The notes under the pieces: model-generated
Database searches by the model: none
Seen by the model: the letters and a program-made list of their open reading frames with translations, nothing else
Told to the model about the DNA's origin: nothing
Shown here: in pieces, positions 42,800-49,968 of the stretch
How the letters are laid out: every line of letters begins with the position of its first letter
Position numbering within the stretch: position 1 is the first letter of the stretch
Position numbers and translations under genes: made by a program
NCBI RefSeq assembly: GCF_003965815.1
Contig: NZ_RXOE01000008.1
Coordinates: 186,001-250,000 of the forward strand
Source of the DNA: Variovorax gossypii
GTDB taxonomy: Bacteria > Pseudomonadota > Gammaproteobacteria > Burkholderiales > Burkholderiaceae_C
Direction: 5' to 3'
DNA: 64,000 nt

Positions 42800-44435
42800 C
42801 GTCGAGCTCGGCGCGGTCGAAGGTGAGCGGGCCGCGCATCCACTCGGCGGCACGCTCGGCGATCATGATCGTCGGTGCATTGGTGTTGCCGCCGATCAGC
42901 GTGGGCATCACCGAGGCATCGACCAGGCGCAGGTTCGCGATGCCGTGCACGCGCAGCTTCGCGTCGACCACTGCCATGGCGTCGGTGCCCATCTTGCAGG
43001 TGCCCACGGGGTGGTAGATGGTGTCGGCGCGCGAGCGGATGTGCGAGAGCAGCTCTTCGTCGGTGTTCACGCCGGCCGTGTAGAGCTCGGCCTGCCGGTA
43101 CTTCTGCAGCGCGGGCGCGCGCAGGATCTCGCGCATCTTCTTCACGCCCGCCAGCAGCCGCGCCACGTCTTCCTCGTCCGACAGGAACTTCGGATCGATG
43201 CGCGGCGCCGACGCCGGATTGACGTCGTTCAGCCGCACGTCGCCGCGTCCGTTGGGGCGCAGCACGCAGGCATGGCATGAGAAGCCGAAGCCTCCGTGCA
43301 GCTTGCGCGCATGGTCGTCGACCAGCGCGATCACGAAGTGAAGCTGCAGGTCGGGCTTGCCCAGCCCGGGATCTGTCCTGATGAAGGCGCCGGCCTCGGC
43401 GTAGGGCGTGGCGACCAGCCCCTTGCCGCTGCGCCGCCATTCGGGAATCGCCTTCGCGAAGTTGAGCAGGCCGGCGGGGCCGAGCCCGGGCAGGCCCTTT
43501 TCCTTCGTGCGATAGGAGAGGATGAAGTCGACGTGGTCCTGCAGGTTGCGCCCCACGCCCGGCAGCGCGTGCCGCACCTCGATGCCGTGGCGCGCCAGTT
43601 CTTCCGGGTCACCGATGCCCGAGAGCATCAGCAGCTGCGGCGAGTTGAAGGCGCCGCCGCACAGCACCACCTCGCGGCGTGCGAAGAGGGTGTCGATCTC
43701 GCCGTCGCGACGTATCTCGACGCCGGTGGCGCGGCGCTCGTCGAGCAGCACGCGTTGCGCCTGCACGCCGGTCATCACCGTGAGATTCGAGCGCGAGTTC
43801 ATGACCGGGTGCAGGTAGGCAGCCGCCGCCGAGCAGCGCTCGCCGTTCTTCGCGCCGTCGTGGAACTGCGTGACCTGGTAGAGCCCGGCGCCTTCCTGCC
43901 GCACGCCGTCGTTGAAGTCGTCGTTGCGCGCAATGCCGCATTCCATGGCGGCGCGCACGAAAGCCTCACCGATCTCGCGCGGCGACTGCTGGTCGGCCAC
44001 CTGCAGCGGGCCGCCGGCGCCGTGCATCGCGCTCTCGCCGCGCTGGTTGCCCTCGGCGCGCTTGAAGAAGGGCAGCACGTCGTCGAAGGACCAGCCCTTG
44101 CAGCCGGCGCGTTCCCAGTCGTCGTAGTCGTCGGGATGGCCGCGCACGTAGAGCATGGCGTTGATGGCGCTGGAGCCGCCCAGGCAGCGCCCGCGCGGCT
44201 GGTAGCCGCGGCGCCCGTTCAGGCCGGGCTGGGGCACTGTGTGGTAGGCGTAGTTGTTGATGCGCGGGCGTCCCGAGATCATGGCCGCCGCGCCGGCCGG
44301 TGCCCGCACCAGGATGCCGCGACCGTCGCCGCCGGCCTCTACCAGGCAGACACGCACGGCCGGGTCTTCGCTGAGCCGGCTGGCCAGGGTGGCGCCGCCG
44401 GAGCCGCCGCCCACGATGACGTAGTCGAATTCCAT
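42699..44435 (-). CDS. GMC-family FAD oxidoreductase (choline/alcohol dehydrogenase type)
   Basis: A 578-residue flavoprotein of the glucose-methanol-choline family. FAD-binding FDYVIVGGGSGGATLASRLS at the N-terminus, GGSSAINAMLYVRGHPDDY in the middle and the catalytic histidine in IYHPVGTCKMGTDAMAVVD near the C-terminus are intact. The substrate is an alcohol or sugar alcohol. The end (LQAAGAGAAQHPAPATVRSG) extends about 45 residues past the domain and overlaps the convergent ptxS gene by 101 bases; this tail could be poorly conserved. Confidence 0.9.
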   Translation of the reverse strand: MEFDYVIVGGGSGGATLASRLSEDPAVRVCLVEAGGDGRGILVRAPAGAAAMISGRPRINNYAYHTVPQPGLNGRRGYQPRGRCLGGSSAINAMLYVRGHPDDYDDWERAGCKGWSFDDVLPFFKRAEGNQRGESAMHGAGGPLQVADQQSPREIGEAFVRAAMECGIARNDDFNDGVRQEGAGLYQVTQFHDGAKNGERCSAAAAYLHPVMNSRSNLTVMTGVQAQRVLLDERRATGVEIRRDGEIDTLFARREVVLCGGAFNSPQLLMLSGIGDPEELARHGIEVRHALPGVGRNLQDHVDFILSYRTKEKGLPGLGPAGLLNFAKAIPEWRRSGKGLVATPYAEAGAFIRTDPGLGKPDLQLHFVIALVDDHARKLHGGFGFSCHACVLRPNGRGDVRLNDVNPASAPRIDPKFLSDEEDVARLLAGVKKMREILRAPALQKYRQAELYTAGVNTDEELLSHIRSRADTIYHPVGTCKMGTDAMAVVDAKLRVHGIANLRLVDASVMPTLIGGNTNAPTIMIAERAAEWMRGPLTFDRAELDARRPATIPAPPVLQAAGAGAAQHPAPATVRSGM

Positions 44436-44615
44436 GGCGCTTCTTCCTTTTGTTGTCGTGTCCCGCCTCGCCCTTTCGGGGCGGGATCGACTGTAGGAAC
44501 AACGCGGAGGCGCATTCCTAGCGTTTTCCCGTTGGCCGAAGGTACGCAGCCTGTGTCAGCGTGGTGGTTTTTTCCCGATGGTTCCCGGGTTTCCCCTGCC
44601 GTCGGCGACAGGCGA

Positions 44616-44657
44616 TTGACAGGTCTCCGCACGAAACTGGTGCATCCCTCCGTGCGG
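44616..44657 (+). promoter_or_regulatory. Candidate -35 box and inverted repeat before the serine hydrolase gene
   Basis: TTGACA (44616-44621) is a perfect -35 hexamer, but a good -10 is not visible 17 bases later. CCGCACG (44627-44633) and CGTGCGG (44651-44657) form a perfect 7-base inverted repeat with 17 bases between, about 36 bases before the start codon. It may be an operator or an mRNA hairpin. Confidence 0.3.
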
Positions 44658-44693
44658 CAGGACGGAGCCTCCAGGAGCATTCAAGAGACAACG

Positions 44694-46280
44694 ATGACGA
44701 CTACAACAACAGCACCTTCTTCCTCTTCCATCTCGCGCCGCGGCCTGCTGCGCCTTTCGCTCGGCGGCACCGCCATGGCCTCGCTGCCGGGCATCGGCTG
44801 GGCAGCGACCGGCGCCGCGAGCACGGCCGCCTTCTCCGACGGCCTGCCGCGAAGCCGGCCCGAGGCGCAGGGCATCTCGCCGGCGTCGATCCTCGCCTTC
44901 CTCGACGACGCTGAGCGCGGCGCGTTCGAGCTGCACGGCTTCATGCTGTGGCGCAACGGCCATGTGGTGGCCGAGGGCTGGTGGGACCCGTACAAGCCCG
45001 AGCGCAGGCACATGACGCACTCGCTGACCAAGAGCGTGACCGTGTGCGCGGTCGGCATGGCCATCGCCGAGGGGCGCTTCAAGCCAGACGACAAGGTCGT
45101 CTCTTTCTTTCCCGAGCATCTGCCGCCCGCGGTCAGCGCCAACCTCGCGGCCATGACGGTGCGCGACCTGCTGACCATGCGCACCGGCCACGAGTCGATG
45201 GTGTCGGGCTCGGTGTGGCGGCCGATCCGCACGAGCTGGATCGCGGAGTTCTTCAAGATCCCGGTGGTCCATGCGCCGGGCAGCAAGTTCGTCTACACCA
45301 GCGCTGCGACCTACATGCTCTCGGCCATCGTCACCAAGACCACCGGTCAATCGGTGGCCGACTATCTCAAGCCGCGCTTCTTCGAGCCGCTGGGCATCAC
45401 CGGCTACGAGTGGGACGTGGGCCCCGAGGGCATCTCGCCCGGCGCCAACGGCCTGAGCTGGAAGACGGTCGACTCGCTCAAGCTCGGCATCCTGCATGCG
45501 CAGAACGGCATGTGGAACGGCAAGCAGATCCTCACGAAGGAATGGGTCGACTCTGTGCACGCGCCGCACACCAAGGACCGCTACGGCTACCAGTGGTGGC
45601 TGGGCCCCAACGGCGCCTACAACGCCGATGGCCTCTTCGGCCAGTACTCGGTGGTGTTCCCGGAGCACAACGCGGTGCTCGCGCTCAACTCGGCGCTGCC
45701 GCCCAAGGCGGGCTTCAACGCGGGCATGCTCTACAAGCACTTTCCGGCGGCCTTCGGCCCGGCCTCGGGCGTGCCCGCCAGCGAGAAGGACAACGCCGCG
45801 CTCAAGGCCCGCACGCGCGCGCTGCATCTGCTGCCTCCTGTGAAGCCGACGAGCTCGCCGGTTGCAGCGAACGTCTCCGGCCGGCGCTACGACTTCGCGG
45901 ACAACCCCGAGAAGATCAAGTCGATGCAGCTCGACTTCGCCGCTTCCGGCGAGGCCTGCACCTTTACCATGGAGGACGAGCGCGGCACGCACAAGGTGCA
46001 GGTCGGCCTGCGCAAGCCGGTGGAAGGCGACACCACCATCACCGGCAACAAGCTGCACCACGAGTACCAGCCCGACGTGATGCGCGTGGTGGCCAGCGGC
46101 GAATGGCTCGACGCGCGAACCTTCGTCATGACCTGGACCTTCGTGGAGTCGGCCTTTCGCGACACCGCGGTGTGCCGCTTCTCCGGGCCGTACCTGCGTT
46201 TCGACCGCAGCGTGAACGTCAACTCCAGTGCGACCGAGATGCCCACGCTCACCGGAACGCGCGCGAAGGCGGCCGCCTAG
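44694..46280 (+). CDS. Tat-exported serine hydrolase (beta-lactamase/DD-peptidase class C type)
   Basis: A 528-residue hydrolase. The Tat signal is SRRGLLRLSLGGTAMASLPG near residue 14, so the protein folds before export. The SxxK nucleophile is SLTK (Ser110-Lys113), and a Tyr-based second motif is at FVYTSAATY. Class C beta-lactamases, carboxypeptidases and esterases share this fold; the C-terminal ~110 residues (LPPVKPTSSPVAANVSGRRY onward) look like a lipocalin-like or beta-sandwich extension. Start at ATG 44694 fits the signal; the frame continues 1.4 kb upstream as antisense of the oxidoreductase and is not coding. Confidence 0.85.
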   Translation: MTTTTTAPSSSSISRRGLLRLSLGGTAMASLPGIGWAATGAASTAAFSDGLPRSRPEAQGISPASILAFLDDAERGAFELHGFMLWRNGHVVAEGWWDPYKPERRHMTHSLTKSVTVCAVGMAIAEGRFKPDDKVVSFFPEHLPPAVSANLAAMTVRDLLTMRTGHESMVSGSVWRPIRTSWIAEFFKIPVVHAPGSKFVYTSAATYMLSAIVTKTTGQSVADYLKPRFFEPLGITGYEWDVGPEGISPGANGLSWKTVDSLKLGILHAQNGMWNGKQILTKEWVDSVHAPHTKDRYGYQWWLGPNGAYNADGLFGQYSVVFPEHNAVLALNSALPPKAGFNAGMLYKHFPAAFGPASGVPASEKDNAALKARTRALHLLPPVKPTSSPVAANVSGRRYDFADNPEKIKSMQLDFAASGEACTFTMEDERGTHKVQVGLRKPVEGDTTITGNKLHHEYQPDVMRVVASGEWLDARTFVMTWTFVESAFRDTAVCRFSGPYLRFDRSVNVNSSATEMPTLTGTRAKAAA

Positions 46281-46368
46281 AGGGGCTTCACCATTTGAGA
46301 GGCGCTTTTACCGGCGCTTCACCTGCCGGACAAACTGCTGCGCGCGCTTCGTGGCTCAATCGGCCACC

Positions 46369-46902
46369 ATGCATGCACTGTCCGATGCCAGCCTCTTCAC
46401 GCAGGTGCGCTTCTGGGTGCTGGTGCTGTGTTCGCTCGTCATCCCGGGCGCGATCTTCATCACGCTCTTCGTGCGGCGCGAGTTCTCCAAGAGAACGGTG
46501 CTTGCCTTCGGCCTGCTGCTGATCGTGCTCGCGGGCATGGACATCTTCCTGCTGCGGGCGCTTTCTCTGGAGGCGCAGGCCACGCCTTCGCTGGCCGACG
46601 ACATCGTCTTCTCCTCGGAGCTGTCGATCGCGCTCTACATCTTTCCGGCCGCGTTCGGCACCTTCGGGCTGAACATGGTCTCGCACGTGCTCATGCACTA
46701 CCTGAAGCAGAAGGAAGCGCGCTTCGAGGCGCATCGGAATTCTGCGCAGCCAGCGCTTGTTGTCGAGGCAGTGCAGCGGGGGCGTGCGAGGGTGCCGGCC
46801 TGGCGTCGGACTCGACCCGCCAAGCTTCGCGGCCGGCGGGAAAGAACACACATCGCTGCCACACGGCGGGATACCCGAGCGTTCGAGCGCGAGCCGAGTT
46901 GA
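46369..46902 (+). CDS. Membrane protein of unknown function with an Arg-rich tail
   Basis: A 177-residue protein. Three helices are visible (FWVLVLCSLVIPGAIFITLF, VLAFGLLLIVLAGMDIFLL and ALYIFPAAFGTFGLNMVSHV). The last ~55 residues are very rich in Arg (VQRGRARVPAWRRTRPAKLR, then GRRERTHIAATRRDTRAF) and do not look like a folded membrane protein. The frame may be shifted near residue 125. CTCAAT eight bases before the ATG suggests a leaderless start; no ribosome-binding site is seen. Confidence 0.55.
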   Translation: MHALSDASLFTQVRFWVLVLCSLVIPGAIFITLFVRREFSKRTVLAFGLLLIVLAGMDIFLLRALSLEAQATPSLADDIVFSSELSIALYIFPAAFGTFGLNMVSHVLMHYLKQKEARFEAHRNSAQPALVVEAVQRGRARVPAWRRTRPAKLRGRRERTHIAATRRDTRAFEREPS

Positions 46903-46917
46903 AGTGCAACTGGCCTG

Positions 46918-47499
46918 TCAATCGGCCTGCACGGATTCAGGCACAACCACCTGAAGCCATGGCCATCTCGCCTGATAGTCGCCAGCCTTCCTGAGGAAAA
47001 GCTCGCGCATCGGCAGCAAGGGATTCATGCGCAGGATGCCTGCTGCCAGATCGCCAAGCCCGTCGGGTGCGTAAAGCGTTCCGGAAGCAAGGTCGATGCC
47101 GACGCGGGTGCAGGCGATCAGGTAGCGATCGATGCCGTCGCGCGAACAGCGGAGTCGAGGATAGGGCGAGTGGAATCGCTTCTCGTACCAGAGGTGAACG
47201 CGCGCCTGGTTCTTCACCTCGACGGACACCCCCAGGTCCGCCACCGCTTCGTGCACGCGCCGGATCACGGCGTCTTCGGCATTCCACGAGAGATCCGAAT
47301 CATCGAAATAGAAGACGTCGTAGTCCTTCACGCCCCACCCGGGTGGCTTGTCGGAGAGGTGATTCCATGTCGCCTGGAAGAGACTGCCGGCTGTCAGGAA
47401 ACCCTGCTGCAGGCCGAGGCCTGGCAGCCGCGACATCAGCGCGGCATTGACTGGGTCCCGCATGGCCTGATCGATGAATTCGGTTGAAGTCAATGTCAT
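46918..47499 (-). CDS. Nucleotidyltransferase-family protein (NTP_transf_6/DUF925 type)
   Basis: A 193-residue protein. The pattern GSLFQATWNHLSD followed by KDYDVFYFDDSDLSWNAEDA puts two aspartates at the metal site of nucleotidyltransferases. VHLWYEKRFHSPYPRLRCSRDG continues the family. These proteins are widespread, and their substrate is not known to me. Start ATG 47499. It is last in the minus-strand series but is separated from the RidA gene by 65 bases. Confidence 0.75.
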   Translation of the reverse strand: MTLTSTEFIDQAMRDPVNAALMSRLPGLGLQQGFLTAGSLFQATWNHLSDKPPGWGVKDYDVFYFDDSDLSWNAEDAVIRRVHEAVADLGVSVEVKNQARVHLWYEKRFHSPYPRLRCSRDGIDRYLIACTRVGIDLASGTLYAPDGLGDLAAGILRMNPLLPMRELFLRKAGDYQARWPWLQVVVPESVQAD

Positions 47500-47564
47500 G
47501 GTGCCAAATGAAAAGAGGCTTGGCGACCATCGCTGCCAAGCCTCGAATCCTGCGAGTGGAGGGA

Positions 47565-48023
47565 TCAGCCGACTTCGGCGATCAGCTCGATCTCCACGCA
47601 GGCACCCAGCGGAACCTGGGCCACGCCGAAGGCGCTGCGCGCATGCGCGCCCTTCTCGGGGCCGAAGACTTCGGCGAAGAACTCGCTCGCGCCGTTGGTC
47701 ACGAGGTGCTGCTCGGTGAAGGTGCCGACGGAGTTGACCAGGCTCATCACCTTGACGATGCGCTTGACCTTGTTCAGGTCGCCCACGGCCGCATGCAGCG
47801 TGCCAAGCAGGTCGATGGCGATGGCGCGCGCGGCCTGCTTGCCTTCTTCGGTGCTGATGTTGGCGCCGAGCTGGCCGGTCCAGACCTTGCCGTCCTTCTT
47901 CGCGATGTGGCCCGAGAGGAACACGAGGTTGCCGGTCTGCACGAAGGGCACGTACGCGGCGGCGGGGGCGGCGACGGGCGGGAGGGTGATGCCGAGGCTG
48001 GAAAGTTTGTCGTAAACGCTCAT
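47565..48023 (-). CDS. RidA-family protein (enamine/imine deaminase type)
   Basis: A 152-residue RidA/YjgF-type protein. The C-terminus has the conserved arginine in AHARSAFGVAQVP and closes with ACVEIELIAEVG; a family FLSGHIAKKDGKVWTG is near residue 36. RidA clears reactive imines made by PLP enzymes. Its ATG overlaps the upstream transglutaminase stop by four bases (ATGA), so the two are coupled. An N-terminal Pro/Ala stretch (LPPVAAPAAAYVPFVQ) is longer than in E. coli RidA. Confidence 0.9.
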   Translation of the reverse strand: MSVYDKLSSLGITLPPVAAPAAAYVPFVQTGNLVFLSGHIAKKDGKVWTGQLGANISTEEGKQAARAIAIDLLGTLHAAVGDLNKVKRIVKVMSLVNSVGTFTEQHLVTNGASEFFAEVFGPEKGAHARSAFGVAQVPLGACVEIELIAEVG

Positions 48024-48988
48024 GGAGACTCCTTGTCTTGGGAAGGCGATTGTGTCTGTGTTTGCGGCAGGCCATCGACCACTTCCCCCACCGGCTGCAC
48101 GGTCACGCCGACGCTCAGCGTGTGCCTTGCGCCGCCATGGAGTACGCCGCGCATCGGCGAGACGTCGGAGTAGTCGCGGCCGATGGCCAGCGTGACGTAG
48201 TCCTCGCCGGGCTGGCGGCCGTTGGTGGGGTCGAAGTCGACCCAGTCGCCGGGGCTGCCCCCGGTGCCGTCGTCCTCGCCGGGCAGGTACACCGACACCC
48301 ACGCGTGCGAGGCGTCGGCGCCCACCAGCCGGGGCTGGCCGGGCGGCGGCTGCGTGAGCAGGTAGCCGCTCACGTAGCGCGCGGGCAGGCCCATGGTGCG
48401 GAAGCACGCGATCATGATGTGGGCGAAGTCCTGGCACACGCCCTTGCGCTGCGCGAGGGCCTCGACAGCGGGGGTGTTGATCTCGGTGCTGTCGGCGTCG
48501 TAGGCGAAGTCCTCGTACATGCGCTCGGTGAGGTCCATCGCCACGTCGAAGGTCGGACGCCCGGGGATGAAGCTGGCGCGTGCGTAGGCCACGAAGTCGT
48601 CGTGTCGCGGCACGTAGGGCGAGGGGAAGACGAATTCCGAAGCCGCGTCGAAGGTGGCGTCCTTGCGGAAGCGGAAGCGCTCGCGCACGGCCTCCCAGGG
48701 CAGGTCGCGCGCCACGGCGGGCGAGAGCACGGGCACCGAGGTCTCGACCACGCTCTCGGCCGTGACCACCAGCCGGTCGTGCGTGGCCTCGAGCGCGAAG
48801 AAGGCGCGCGTGTTGCCGTACAGGTCGGCCTGCTCGCTGCGCTGCGCGGGCGCGGGATCGATGGCGAGCTTGTGGCTCACGAGCTTCTGCGAACCGGTGG
48901 CCAGCGGCTTCAGGTGCGCGAGGTGCTGTGCCGTCTCGACCGGCGGCGAGTATTCGTAGCGCGTTTCGTGGGTGACGTGGAGCAGCAT
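48020..48988 (-). CDS. Transglutaminase-like protein
   Basis: A 322-residue protein with a bacterial transglutaminase-like N-terminal domain (MLLHVTHETRYEYSPPVETA). The papain-like core has the catalytic residues Cys185 (QRKGVCQDFAHIM), His228 (GADASHAWVSVYL) and Asp253 (WVDFDPTN). The predicted site is cytoplasmic, with no signal peptide. It belongs with the ATP-grasp/alpha-E genes upstream. The C-terminal tail GLPQTQTQSPSQDKESP is Gln/Thr/Ser-rich like tails of its operon partners. The frame continues upstream but the ATG at 48988 gives the domain start. Confidence 0.9.
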   Translation of the reverse strand: MLLHVTHETRYEYSPPVETAQHLAHLKPLATGSQKLVSHKLAIDPAPAQRSEQADLYGNTRAFFALEATHDRLVVTAESVVETSVPVLSPAVARDLPWEAVRERFRFRKDATFDAASEFVFPSPYVPRHDDFVAYARASFIPGRPTFDVAMDLTERMYEDFAYDADSTEINTPAVEALAQRKGVCQDFAHIMIACFRTMGLPARYVSGYLLTQPPPGQPRLVGADASHAWVSVYLPGEDDGTGGSPGDWVDFDPTNGRQPGEDYVTLAIGRDYSDVSPMRGVLHGGARHTLSVGVTVQPVGEVVDGLPQTQTQSPSQDKESP

Positions 48989-49022
48989 GGCCGATGCCCG
49001 TTGGATGGCTTGCGTCGCCTGC

Positions 49023-49844
49023 CTACTTCGACTCGGAGCCGAAGTACGAAGCGTAGATCTTCGCGTAGGTGCCGTCGGCACGAATGGCCTCCAGCCCCTG
49101 GTTGATCTTGGCGAGCAGCTCGGCGTTGCCCTTCTTCACGGCAATGCCGTACTTCTCGACCGGAAAGCTCGTGTCGCTCACGGTCTTGAAGCCGCCGGCG
49201 GTGTTGTTGGCGAGGTAGTGCACCACCACGCCGTTGTCGGCCACCACGGCCTGCACGCCGCCGGCCTCCAGTTCCTTCAGCGCCAGCGGCGTCGATTCGA
49301 AGCGCTTGATGGCCGTGCTCGACTTGCCCAGCAGCTTGCCCACCACCTCGTCGCCGGTGGTGCCGTTCTGCACGCCGACCTTCAGCGTCTTGATGTCCTC
49401 GAACCTGGTGATGGGCGCATCGTTGCGCACGGCGATGAGCTGGCGCGCATCGAAGTAGGACTGCGAGAAGTCCATGGTCTGGCGGCGCTCGTCGGTGATG
49501 GTGATGGCCGACACCAGCAGGTCGCGGTCGCCCTGGTCGAGCGAGTTGAAGATGCCTTCCCACGGCGTGTTGACGAACTTCACCTCGAAGCCGGCCTTCT
49601 GCGCAACCGCCTTCACCACCTCGATGTCGAAGCCCACGATCTCGCCCTTGTCGTTCTGCGACTCGAAGGGCGTGTAGGCGGCGTCGGTGCCCACCACGAG
49701 CACGCGCGCGGCGGCCGGTGCGGGCGGCGCGCCGGCGGCGGGGGCGGACGCGGATTCCTGCTTGCTGCAGCCGGCGATGGCCAGAGCCGCGAAGAGGCCC
49801 GCGGCGGTGAGTGCCAAGCGGCGGTTGATGTTGTTGTCGAGCAT
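49023..49844 (-). CDS. Polar amino-acid binding lipoprotein without its own permease
   Basis: A 273-residue SBP_bac_3 protein. The signal peptide ends with lipobox LAIAGC, so it is anchored in the membrane by a lipid. A Pro/Ala linker (SAPAAGAPPAPAAA) precedes RVLVVGTDAAYTPFE, the family start; SAITITDERRQTMDFSQSY is typical. No permease or ATPase lies near, yet the gene is placed between the ATP-grasp/alpha-E fusion and the transglutaminase. It may feed an amino acid to a permease elsewhere or act as a sensor. Confidence 0.88.
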   Translation of the reverse strand: MLDNNINRRLALTAAGLFAALAIAGCSKQESASAPAAGAPPAPAAARVLVVGTDAAYTPFESQNDKGEIVGFDIEVVKAVAQKAGFEVKFVNTPWEGIFNSLDQGDRDLLVSAITITDERRQTMDFSQSYFDARQLIAVRNDAPITRFEDIKTLKVGVQNGTTGDEVVGKLLGKSSTAIKRFESTPLALKELEAGGVQAVVADNGVVVHYLANNTAGGFKTVSDTSFPVEKYGIAVKKGNAELLAKINQGLEAIRADGTYAKIYASYFGSESK

Positions 49845-49864
49845 GGGTGCCTCCTTGGGGTTTA

Positions 49865-49959
49865 TCGAGAAACGCCGCGGAACCGGCTTTGCCGGGCCGC
49901 AGGCGTTGCCCCCGGTGAGGGGGTGTGCGAAGCGACACGAAATGCGCGAAGCATGGGGG
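49865..49959 (-). repeat. 95-base intergenic repeat, copy B
   Basis: Reverse-complement copy of the element at 38055-38149, about 83 of 95 bases identical. On the minus strand it begins nine bases after the stop codon of the ATP-grasp/alpha-E fusion and ends before the binding-lipoprotein start. The CCCCC/GGGGG and CCGGC/GCCGG hairpins are preserved while the loop bases differ. Confidence 0.85.
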
Positions 49960-49968
49960 AGTACCAGT

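Noticed and set aside
43296..44693. Extension of the serine hydrolase frame 1.4 kb upstream
   Set aside because: This part is antisense to the GMC oxidoreductase gene. The Tat signal at 44694 marks the true N-terminus.
47565..48023. Loss of the RidA catalytic arginine
   Set aside because: At first the PLGACVEIE segment seemed to replace it, but the arginine is present a little earlier in AHARSAFGV, as in active RidA proteins.
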